Of a DNA stretch of 6,668 bases, positions 1 to 5,882 are shown piece after piece. How positions within the stretch are numbered: position 1 is the stretch's first letter; each line of letters opens with the position of its first letter. The stretch comes from Candidatus Dojkabacteria bacterium UBA5749 (lineage in GTDB: Bacteria > Patescibacteriota > Dojkabacteria > SC72), in contig DIFL01000037.1 of NCBI GenBank assembly GCA_002419125.1, positions 4,072-10,739 on the forward strand, written 5' to 3'. The translations under genes were made by a program, and so were the position numbers. Below the pieces are notes generated by a model that saw only the letters and a program-made list of their open reading frames with translations, searched no databases and was not told where the DNA came from.

Positions 1-207
1 TGGAAAGATTTTCAAGTATTTCAAATTGAAGGCAGAAACTTCATAGTTCAACTTGGTATTTTATCATCATGTTGGATTATCTTGTCGGTATTCTCTTTTG
101 TATTTGAAATACCAAGAATATTTTCAATATTTTTTCTTATAAGAGGTCTGATATATTTTATTCTATTCATGTATACAGTAATTAGACTAAAATTGTTAAG
201 TAATTAG
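1..207 (+). CDS. C-terminal fragment of an unidentified membrane protein (5' end outside the window)
   Basis: Frame 1 is open from the first base to a TAG stop at 205-207, giving 68 residues with no start codon required. The fragment begins with a short polar stretch (WKDFQVFQIEGRN). Two hydrophobic segments follow, at about residues 15-35 and 38-60 of the fragment, and the end is short and basic (RLKLLSN). This looks like the last one or two membrane helices of an integral membrane protein, but no family motif is visible and I do not recognise it. A strong intrinsic terminator follows 26 bases after the stop and supports this being a real, transcribed gene end. The reading frame is supported mainly by its hydrophobic pattern and by the terminator; its function is unknown. 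Confidence 0.6.
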   Translation, partial: WKDFQVFQIEGRNFIVQLGILSSCWIILSVFSFVFEIPRIFSIFFLIRGLIYFILFMYTVIRLKLLSN

Positions 208-233
208 CAATCATCTACGTGCCATTGATGAAT

Positions 234-308
234 AGCCTGAAGTAAAGGTTAAATGTGTAGTATTCTATACTCACCAACCTTCTAAATCTTCAGGCTTTTT
301 CCTTTTTA
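234..308 (+). terminator. Long Rho-independent terminator after the upstream membrane-protein gene
   Basis: AGCCTGAAG (234-242) pairs perfectly with CTTCAGGCT (288-296) and leads straight into a T-rich run (TTTTTCCTTTTT, 296-307). Inside the hairpin AAGGTT (245-250) pairs with AACCTT (276-281), and GTGTAG (255-260) pairs with CTATAC (265-270) with one G-U pair around a TATT loop. The total is 21 base pairs in three stacked helices. The T-run is on the + strand side only, so it terminates + strand transcription and insulates the glmS promoter just downstream. It is longer than most terminators, so a stable 3'-UTR-derived small RNA is possible but not shown. Confidence 0.85.
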
Positions 309-316
309 ATACTTCT

Positions 317-346
317 TGTTTTCTTTTTACTTGATATATGTATAAT
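317..346 (+). promoter_or_regulatory. Probable sigma-70-type promoter of glmS
   Basis: A perfect TATAAT -10 box lies at 341-346. A weak -35 candidate, TTGTTT (317-322), is 18 bases upstream. Transcription would start near 352-354, about 18-20 bases before the predicted ribozyme cleavage site, so the whole ribozyme would be transcribed with a short 5' leader. The -10 box is convincing in position; the -35 is only a partial match. Confidence 0.6.
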
Positions 347-365
347 GATAAAGGGAATTTAATAT

Positions 366-484
366 ATCTAAGCGACTGGGTCTTTAAAAAGACAACGAGG
401 CGAAGGAAATCGGATAATCAGCGGGTACCTTCAGGTTAAATGTATAACCTAAATAAGATAAACAAATACATAAAAATATCTTAA
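366..484 (+). ncRNA. glmS ribozyme/riboswitch (glucosamine-6-phosphate-activated self-cleaving RNA)
   Basis: The glmS leader carries the ribozyme core in order: AAGCG (370-374) with predicted cleavage between A371 and G372; a P1 hairpin GTCTT/AAGAC (380-384 with 389-393); the conserved ACGAGG (395-400); P2 GAAGG/CCTTC (402-406 with 428-432) enclosing ATCGG (409-413) and TCAGCGGGT (418-426); a P3 hairpin AGGTTA/TAACCT (433-438 with 445-450); and a P4-like helix TAAGATA/TATCTTA (454-460 with 477-483). Consensus members read GCGCC, GACGAGG, AUCGA and UCGGCGGG at the matching places. Here C373-G374 and C376-T377 can pair with AGCG (420-423), leaving A375 bulged. In this family glucosamine-6-phosphate acts as catalytic cofactor and the cleaved mRNA is degraded, which shuts off GlmS. 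The position directly before glmS makes the call firm. The structure was drawn by eye, and peripheral helix names may shift in a covariance-model alignment. Confidence 0.92.
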
Positions 485-523
485 TTACATTTCCCTAGTA
501 AATAACATATTAACACTACTTAC

Positions 524-2296
524 ATGTGCGGAATTTTCGGCTACATTGGACAAGCAAATGCTCCAGAAATAATACATCAAGGACTCAAACGATTAGAGTA
601 TCGAGGATATGACTCTTGGGGTATAAGTATTATTGAGAAAGATAAGATTAAAACTGTTAAAGATGTAGGTCACATACCTTCAATTTTACAAAAAGAATTA
701 AATTCAAAAATAGGAATAGGACACACTAGATGGGCTACACATGGAGGAGTAACAATTACTAATGCTCACCCCCACATATCTTCTGATAAAAGGTTTGTTC
801 TTGCCCAAAATGGAATAGTAGAGAACTATACTTTTCTAAAATCTCAATTAGAAAAACAAGGGTATATCTTTAAAACCCAAGTAGATACAGAAGTAATAGT
901 AAAATTAATAGAACAGAATTTAATAAAGAAAGGAGATCTCAAGGACTCCTTAGTTAAATCTTTCAAACAGTTAGAGGGTAGAAATACTGTAATACTACTA
1001 GATAGCAAAGATAAAAAGATTCTTGCCATTAGAAATGGGAGCCCATTAATACTAGGGATTAATAAAGATGAGGTATTTTTAGCTTCAGACCCTCTTGCAT
1101 TTAATCATTTAACACAAAATATTGTTGAGATAAATAATGGAGAGTTAATTGAAATAGAAAAGGGTACTTACAAGATATTTGATATAAATAAAGATTGTTA
1201 CATAGAGAGAAAACCAAAAGAAGAAAAACTACTAAATATTGATATAGATAAGGGTGGATACGACCACTATATGTTAAAAGAGATAGTACAACAGCAACAC
1301 ACTATACTTAAAGCTAGCGCATATTCTGAAAAAGAATTACAACCCTTAATTGATAGAATCAACAATTCTAAAAATATATATACCATAGGAGCCGGTACAG
1401 CTGCATACGCTGGAGATCAGGTCTGCTACTATCTTAGAGATATTGCTAAAAGGAATGCAACCTCTATTAGAGCATATGAAACTGAGTCATATTTAAATAT
1501 AATTGATAAAAACGATTTAGTTATTGCATTTTCTCAAAGTGGCGAAACGGCAGATACTCTTGAGGCCATAGAGATTTTAAAAAAGAAAGGTGTATATATC
1601 TGTAGTGTAATTAATATGCCGGGCTCAACCCTATCAAGGCTCTCAGATATATACTTTATGTCCAATGCAGGTAGTGAGATTTGTGTTGCCTCTACTAAGG
1701 TATTTACATCTCAAGTTTCTTTTGGATATCTATTGGCTAAGTCATTAATCAAAGAATATAGTCCTGCTAAAAAAGAGTTGGCTTTTCTTTCATCAAACTT
1801 AGAAAGTTACTTTAATGACAAGTTATTTAAGGATATTAAAGAAATATCCACTAAATTAAAAAACAAGGAACATTTCTTTATACTTGGAAAGGGACAGAAC
1901 TATCATATAGCGCAGGAAGGAGCATTAAAGATTAAGGAGATATCATATAAGCACTTTGAGGGATTTGCAGCTGGAGAATTAAAACATGGAGTAATAGCTC
2001 TTGTAGAGAAAGGAACCCCTGTAATTTCCATTATCTCTGATGATATTAATAGTAAGGATTTAATTTCTGCCACCTATGAAGTTAAGGCTAGGGGAGCATT
2101 AACAATTGGAATAGGGGATAGTAAATATAAAAAAGAAAAATCTTTTGATTACTTTATTCCTACTGCTACATCAAATGAATTAAAAGCCATTGCTAATGTT
2201 ATTCCTTTTCAACTAATCTCTTACTATTTAGCAAAAGCATTAGGAAATAGTATTGATAAACCAAGGAATTTAGCAAAATCTGTTACAGTAAAGTAG
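524..2296 (+). CDS. glmS: Glutamine--fructose-6-phosphate aminotransferase (isomerizing), GlmS
   Basis: This enzyme converts fructose-6-phosphate and glutamine to glucosamine-6-phosphate and glutamate, the first committed step to UDP-GlcNAc and peptidoglycan, in the cytoplasm. The 590 residues match the family length (about 600). The start MCGIFGYIG puts the nucleophile Cys2 at the N-terminus after Met removal, fixing the ATG at 524. The glutaminase domain (about 1-235) shows RLEYRGYDSWG (23-33), GHTRWATHGG (66-75) and QNGIVENY (95-102). Two SIS domains follow, with SQSGETADTL (337-346), ASTKVFTSQ (389-397), EGALKIKEISY (465-475) and GELKHG (484-489). The C-terminus RNLAKSVTVK (581-590) carries the expected active-site Lys (K585). 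Oddities: Trp at 32, where Ala or Ser is usual after YDS, and GAGTAAYAG (289-297), where many homologues read CGTSYHA. No Shine-Dalgarno motif precedes the start. A glmS ribozyme lies 40 bases upstream. The TAG stop abuts the stop of the convergent gene. Confidence 0.98.
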   Translation: MCGIFGYIGQANAPEIIHQGLKRLEYRGYDSWGISIIEKDKIKTVKDVGHIPSILQKELNSKIGIGHTRWATHGGVTITNAHPHISSDKRFVLAQNGIVENYTFLKSQLEKQGYIFKTQVDTEVIVKLIEQNLIKKGDLKDSLVKSFKQLEGRNTVILLDSKDKKILAIRNGSPLILGINKDEVFLASDPLAFNHLTQNIVEINNGELIEIEKGTYKIFDINKDCYIERKPKEEKLLNIDIDKGGYDHYMLKEIVQQQHTILKASAYSEKELQPLIDRINNSKNIYTIGAGTAAYAGDQVCYYLRDIAKRNATSIRAYETESYLNIIDKNDLVIAFSQSGETADTLEAIEILKKKGVYICSVINMPGSTLSRLSDIYFMSNAGSEICVASTKVFTSQVSFGYLLAKSLIKEYSPAKKELAFLSSNLESYFNDKLFKDIKEISTKLKNKEHFFILGKGQNYHIAQEGALKIKEISYKHFEGFAAGELKHGVIALVEKGTPVISIISDDINSKDLISATYEVKARGALTIGIGDSKYKKEKSFDYFIPTATSNELKAIANVIPFQLISYYLAKALGNSIDKPRNLAKSVTVK

Positions 2297-3013
2297 CTAT
2301 TTTGAATTTAATAATCTAAATCTGAAAGCCTTCTTATTAAAGTCCGCCCTATATACCCCAATTTGAAGTGTTTCTTCTAAGTACTGTGGTGTTACGATAC
2401 TATCTAATAGGTTCTCAAGGTTATCTGGTGTTTTGTCACTTCTAATTAATATCCATAACTTATCTGTTATTAATCCAGTCATTATTGCCTTGCTTGATAT
2501 CAATGATTTAATATCTTGTGCAGAAAAGAAATTGTAAAAACTTCCTTCTTTTTCATCTTGGTGTACAGGATGGGTATGAACATTAAAAAGATATTGTACC
2601 TCTAATGTCTTAGGTACACTTTTGTAATATATATCTCTTTTCTTTATTAATTTATCATCTACAAATAGTTCTTTTCTTGCATATTCTTTCTTAGTAGGAT
2701 GGTGGGAATATTTTACAGAAATTGAGCCTCCACTTTTAACCATTTTATCTGTACCTGTGTTTACCTCTGTAAATATTACCTCTCCATCTGCCCAGAATAC
2801 TGAGAAAGCCCTTTCTAAACCATCATTTCTAGTATTTTTAAAAATTTTAACTAAGTCATTCCAGAAATCAGAAGGGAAACTAATTGCCTGGGGAAAGTTA
2901 AAAGAAAAAGGGTATACATTTTCCTTTCTTAGACTAACAATTTTTTCTCTTAATTGATCAAAAGAGGTCGTTGATACTCTTGAAGAAGAAAATATTAAGT
3001 CAAATAGCCCCAT
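2297..3013 (-). CDS. Putative JAMM/MPN-like metallopeptidase-fold protein, third gene of the lemA-DUF2207 unit
   Basis: The protein has 238 residues from ATG at 3013; an in-frame TTG two codons upstream (3019) is a less likely start. It has no signal peptide or membrane segment, so it is probably cytoplasmic. The central part reads FNVHTHP (143-149 in ATG numbering), then SAQD (164-167), then a hydrophobic stretch LITDKLWILI. H146, H148 and D167, with S164, match the zinc-binding layout HxHP...SxxD of JAB1/MPN/Mov34 (JAMM) proteins. The catalytic Glu could be E67 at the start of strand ERAFSVFW, or E78 or E83. The spacer between HTHP and SxxD is 14 residues, longer than the usual 6-7, so the call rests on a motif and needs a profile or structure search. 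It starts 21 bases after the DUF2207 stop on the same strand, implying cotranscription. Role unknown: it may process or hydrolyse a partner of the membrane proteins. No Shine-Dalgarno motif. Confidence 0.5.
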   Translation of the reverse strand: MGLFDLIFSSSRVSTTSFDQLREKIVSLRKENVYPFSFNFPQAISFPSDFWNDLVKIFKNTRNDGLERAFSVFWADGEVIFTEVNTGTDKMVKSGGSISVKYSHHPTKKEYARKELFVDDKLIKKRDIYYKSVPKTLEVQYLFNVHTHPVHQDEKEGSFYNFFSAQDIKSLISSKAIMTGLITDKLWILIRSDKTPDNLENLLDSIVTPQYLEETLQIGVYRADFNKKAFRFRLLNSK

Positions 3014-3034
3014 TATCAATTTTACTAATATTAA

Positions 3035-4765
3035 TTACCAACCACCACCACCTGAGCCACCTCCACCTCCACCAGAGCTTCCTCCTCCACCAAATCCTGA
3101 GCCTCCAGAACTCCAACCACTTGACCTAAAGCCTCCAGAACTACCATAACTAGAAGCAGGTGTCGTAGATGTTGTAAAATTTCTATTGAAGTTAATCATT
3201 GAGTTGGCAAAATATATGGTACTAAAATCTGAATTCATTCCCTCATACCAAGTTGGAGAAGTGGTATAGATATCCTTAAATAGTTCTCCCCATTTCTTCT
3301 CTAATCCAAAAATCATTGCGTATGGAAGCAACTTTTCAAATACCTCTTTATACCTATCAGGATCATTATGGAATTTAATTCTTTCGACCTCTGCAGTTTT
3401 AATATACATTTTTAGACCTAATAACTGATGATATATTTCATTTCCAGCAACACTTTTAACATCCATTTTAGCAATAAAAATGATTAACAGAATTAATGAA
3501 ACAATAATTCCAATGGCTGTACCAATTGAGGAGAAGGCTATCGAAACAGGAATAAAGAACATCAAAGACATACCAATTAATATTGTGATAATTGTAAAGA
3601 TATTTCTAATCTTTTTCTTTTTGGATGAAAAATGCTCTAACTCAGATAAATATTTTTTTGATTCACTATATGCATTGTTCGAATTGTAATAGAAGTTCGT
3701 TAATTGACTTAGTCTTACGGTTGTACCATGTATAAAGATGGCAGTAAGTAAATCTCGGATATGTTTGGGCTCAGAAGAAAAGTCAGCATCACTTGAAACA
3801 AGTTCAAATTTTCTTTTTTTGTATTCCTTAATTGTGAAATATCCCTTAATTGCACACTCTATTAGTAGAGCAGAGATATACTTAGGATTAAACATTCCTC
3901 CACTTTTTAGTAAGATTGCACTACTTAATACATCTAAATTGGTTGGTGGTGTATATTGTGGTATTACTGTTAATTTCTTGTTACTCATTTTCCTTTTTAG
4001 AAATGCAAAAAGAAAAATACCTACAGGTATAGGTATGAGGATGCCAAGATTTGAAAGGATAAAGTCATTCCTTTGCTCCTTTCTAGTATCTACAAAGGTT
4101 CCCTTAGGTTGCTTAATAGCAATTGTATATCCTTCATATGGGTCTAACATCGAAGTGGTTTTTACTGTTAATACATTACCTTTAATTTCATATTCACAGT
4201 ACTGCTCCTTTGATCCATCAATTCCTGTATAACAAACTGCCTCCGTAATATCTTTAGGCATTATAATAGTTGCTGATGCTTTGTATATTGGTAAATTCCA
4301 TCCTGGACCAATTATATTTAGGTAGAACTCATCATGAGTGTCAAAGTATGAAATTCCTGTATATTTCAAATAATAGTCAATTTCATATACATGTGGTGTA
4401 GAGATAAGAATATTAGCACTTCCGATCCTTAAATTAGCCCATCCATTAGAATCCGTTCTTGAATAATTATTCGTTGTTATTAGATTTGGATTATCTAGGG
4501 GGTAGTATCTTACACTATTTATGTTTAACTCAGTAGGTCTTCTAAATAATTTAACAGAGTATATATATGGATAGGTCCATTCTAAGCCATGCCTCTCTAC
4601 CTCAGTAGAGGGTTGAAATGTAATTTTTTCAAAGATATCTGTAGTAGTATCTACATCAACTTTAATATCACTAACATAATCTAATACAGCATCACCCTGT
4701 GCATACAAAGGGGCTGAAATAGTTAAATAGAGTAATGCAAATAGAAATATTTTTAGTCTATTCAT
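3035..4765 (-). CDS. DUF2207 domain membrane protein with Gly/Ser-rich C-terminal tail
   Basis: The 576 residues carry an N-terminal signal peptide (1-22, cleavage likely after PLYA). An exported beta-rich domain (about 25-225) includes DEFYLNIIGPGWNLPI (145-160), a hallmark of DUF2207, and a possible disulfide C178-C190. A membrane helix follows (about 235-256). The cytoplasmic part (about 257-385) has the family-like segment YTPPTNLDVLSSAILLKSGG (271-290) and a helical GYFTIKEYKKRKFEL region. Two more helices (387-410, 412-433), a conserved-looking FEKLLPYAMIFGLEKKW (476-492) and a Gly/Ser-rich tail (about 539-576) ending in GGGGW complete it. Tails of this kind are common in DUF2207 and TPM-domain proteins. 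The function of the family is not established; it often sits beside lemA, as here, with 10 bases between the lemA stop and this ATG. A cell-envelope role is likely. No Shine-Dalgarno motif precedes the start. Confidence 0.9.
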   Translation of the reverse strand: MNRLKIFLFALLYLTISAPLYAQGDAVLDYVSDIKVDVDTTTDIFEKITFQPSTEVERHGLEWTYPYIYSVKLFRRPTELNINSVRYYPLDNPNLITTNNYSRTDSNGWANLRIGSANILISTPHVYEIDYYLKYTGISYFDTHDEFYLNIIGPGWNLPIYKASATIIMPKDITEAVCYTGIDGSKEQYCEYEIKGNVLTVKTTSMLDPYEGYTIAIKQPKGTFVDTRKEQRNDFILSNLGILIPIPVGIFLFAFLKRKMSNKKLTVIPQYTPPTNLDVLSSAILLKSGGMFNPKYISALLIECAIKGYFTIKEYKKRKFELVSSDADFSSEPKHIRDLLTAIFIHGTTVRLSQLTNFYYNSNNAYSESKKYLSELEHFSSKKKKIRNIFTIITILIGMSLMFFIPVSIAFSSIGTAIGIIVSLILLIIFIAKMDVKSVAGNEIYHQLLGLKMYIKTAEVERIKFHNDPDRYKEVFEKLLPYAMIFGLEKKWGELFKDIYTTSPTWYEGMNSDFSTIYFANSMINFNRNFTTSTTPASSYGSSGGFRSSGWSSGGSGFGGGGSSGGGGGGSGGGGW

Positions 4766-4780
4766 CTAAGAATGCTTAGA
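4765..4780 (-). other. Small hairpin spanning the lemA stop and the DUF2207 start
   Basis: TCTAAG (4780-4775) and CTTAGA (4770-4765) form a 6-bp stem with a CATT loop on the mRNA strand. The stem contains the lemA TAA stop, and its last base is the A of the DUF2207 ATG. It could couple translation of the two genes or mark an RNA processing site. It is short and AT-rich, so chance is not excluded. Confidence 0.4.
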
Positions 4781-5330
4781 ATTTAACCTCTACATTCTTT
4801 TTCTCTTCTTCAGTTGCTTCAAAGAATGGAAATTCTTTAAAACCTAAGAATTTAACAATTATTGAATTTGGAAATACTGAAATCTTAGTATTAAAATCTC
4901 TAACTGTACCATTGTAAAATCTTCTAGATTTTTGAATCTCTTCTTCCATATCTTTAAGGTTAGATTGAAGATTTAAGAAATTCTCATTTGCTTTTAACTG
5001 GGGATAGGCTTCTGCTATTGCAAAAATTTTAGAAATACCCTTTTGTAACTCACCATCTAGTTTAATCTTTTCATCAATTGATTCTGCACCCATAGCCTTT
5101 GATCTTAACTCAGTAACATTTTGAAACAAACTTTGTTCATGTTTAGCATACCCTTTAACAGTTTCTACAAGGTTTGGAATCATATCAAATCTCTGTTTTA
5201 GGAATGTCTCAATATCTGCAGTAGCCTCATTTACTGTTAATTTAGACTTAACAAGTGAGTTGTTAAGAGAAACAATATAAAAAGCTATAACTCCGATAAC
5301 TCCTAATATTATAAATGCAATAGTTTCCAT
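4776..5330 (-). CDS. lemA: LemA family protein
   Basis: The 184 residues show the full LemA pattern. A short N-terminus and one membrane helix (about 4-22) are followed by a helical domain with RFDMIPNLVETVKGYAKHE (47-65), AEAYPQLKANENF (106-118) and SRRFYNGTVRDFNTKISVFP (135-154), and a final FKEFPFFE motif (164-171). The length fits the family. LemA proteins are membrane-anchored helical bundles facing the cell exterior in many bacteria; their biochemical role is unknown, and they are frequently encoded beside DUF2207, TPM-domain or HtpX proteins. Here lemA heads a three-gene unit, with its own promoter candidate in the 53-base gap upstream. ATG at 5330 is the natural start because the membrane helix begins just after it. 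No Shine-Dalgarno motif is seen; the upstream 20 bases are A/T only apart from one C. Confidence 0.93.
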   Translation of the reverse strand: METIAFIILGVIGVIAFYIVSLNNSLVKSKLTVNEATADIETFLKQRFDMIPNLVETVKGYAKHEQSLFQNVTELRSKAMGAESIDEKIKLDGELQKGISKIFAIAEAYPQLKANENFLNLQSNLKDMEEEIQKSRRFYNGTVRDFNTKISVFPNSIIVKFLGFKEFPFFEATEEEKKNVEVKF

Positions 5331-5358
5331 TTATTAGAAATAAATAAATTAATATTAA

Positions 5359-5387
5359 AGTATAGAGAAAAATATCTTAAATATCAA
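5359..5387 (-). promoter_or_regulatory. Promoter of the lemA-DUF2207-JAMM-like operon
   Basis: On the minus strand TTGATA (5387-5382) and TATACT (5364-5359) are separated by exactly 17 bases, each a close match to the -35 and -10 consensus. Transcription would begin near 5352, leaving a leader of roughly 22 bases before the lemA ATG. The -35 box overlaps the TGA stop of the upstream gene and lies inside a 9-bp inverted repeat. Confidence 0.7.
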
Positions 5388-5400
5388 TTCTTTGATATTT
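5379..5400. repeat. 9-bp inverted repeat over the lemA -35 box
   Basis: AAATATCAA (5379-5387) and TTGATATTT (5392-5400) are exact inverted arms separated by TTCT. The dyad covers the last codons and the TGA stop of the upstream gene and the -35 element of the lemA promoter. It could be a repressor operator or a weak hairpin at the end of the upstream transcript. There is no strong T-run immediately after it, which argues against a classical terminator. Confidence 0.55.
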
Positions 5401-5839
5401 TCTTTTTATATATATCTAACCATACATGCATCAAATTATATGTATCATTGTTTCTATAAAGGACATCTCTTAGTAATTTTTCATTCATATGAATATTCGC
5501 ATATTCAATATTTCTTAGAATTTTACTAATCAATACTACATTAAGGACCTCTCTTTGAGGTATTTCCCAGGTTTTGATTTTTTCAAATACTCTGTCATTG
5601 AATTCATCTATTTGGGCACTTGTAAAATCTGGTTGAATATTACTTTGAGCAATTTCTTCAAGATATGTTCCTAAACCAAGTAATAGATCTGGATTCACAC
5701 ATTTCTCAAGTTGATAAATATCAAAGTTTAATGGATTAGAAGCAACATACCTGTTAATCTCATCAAAAGAAGTTGAAAATGTTTCTGTAGAAAAGGCAGT
5801 ATTCTCTTTACTAAATTGAAAGGAATCACTCTTTTCCAT
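5384..5839 (-). CDS. Small helical protein of unknown function
   Basis: I do not recognise this gene. From ATG at 5839 it encodes 151 residues. An upstream in-frame TTG at 5863 would add eight residues but is unlikely because the TATAAT box lies between the two codons. The first 25 residues are rich in Ser, Thr, Phe and charged residues (MEKSDSFQFSKENTAFSTET) and look disordered. The rest has an amphipathic, mostly helical pattern with one Cys (C47) and a basic end (YKKKISKN). There is no signal peptide, membrane segment or metal-binding motif, so it is probably cytoplasmic. It lies 43 bases downstream of the cytochrome b5-like gene and 53 bases upstream of lemA, all on one strand. A TATAAT box six bases before the ATG suggests it can be expressed from a leaderless transcript. 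Coding is supported by a 456-base open frame with no large neighbour in another frame. Confidence 0.7.
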   Translation of the reverse strand: MEKSDSFQFSKENTAFSTETFSTSFDEINRYVASNPLNFDIYQLEKCVNPDLLLGLGTYLEEIAQSNIQPDFTSAQIDEFNDRVFEKIKTWEIPQREVLNVVLISKILRNIEYANIHMNEKLLRDVLYRNNDTYNLMHVWLDIYKKKISKN

Positions 5840-5845
5840 AAACAG

Positions 5846-5875
5846 ATTATACAATACAGACAAGCATTTTGTATA
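5846..5875 (-). promoter_or_regulatory. Candidate leaderless promoter of the 151-residue protein gene
   Basis: On the minus strand a perfect TATAAT (5851-5846) is preceded by TATACA (5875-5870) at 18-base spacing. Only six bases (CTGTTT) separate the -10 box from the ATG at 5839, so transcription would begin at or beside the A of the start codon. This fits leaderless mRNA and agrees with the lack of Shine-Dalgarno motifs in this window. Confidence 0.6.
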
Positions 5876-5882
5876 TACTCTC

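Noticed and set aside
234..296. Integron attC-like folded site
   Set aside because: The paired arms do not contain the GTTRRRY/RYYYAAC core sites, and the run of T after the stem fits a terminator.
3014..3034. Separate promoter for the JAMM-like gene
   Set aside because: The 21-base gap is AT-rich with TTAATATTA but has no room for a full promoter; cotranscription with the DUF2207 gene is simpler.
3738..4232. 164-residue + strand open frame inside the DUF2207 gene
   Set aside because: It is antisense to a full-length protein with signal peptide, DUF2207 motifs and membrane helices; its own translation shows no domain and only hydrophobic runs mirrored from the opposite strand.
5840..5863. 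TTG start giving a 159-residue version of the unknown helical protein
   Set aside because: The extra codons contain the perfect TATAAT box, and an ATG lies in frame at 5839 with spacing suited to a leaderless transcript.
5847..5867. Tiny minus-strand ORF ATG CTT GTC TGT ATT GTA TAA upstream of the 151-residue gene
   Set aside because: Six codons overlapping the promoter; no support beyond chance.
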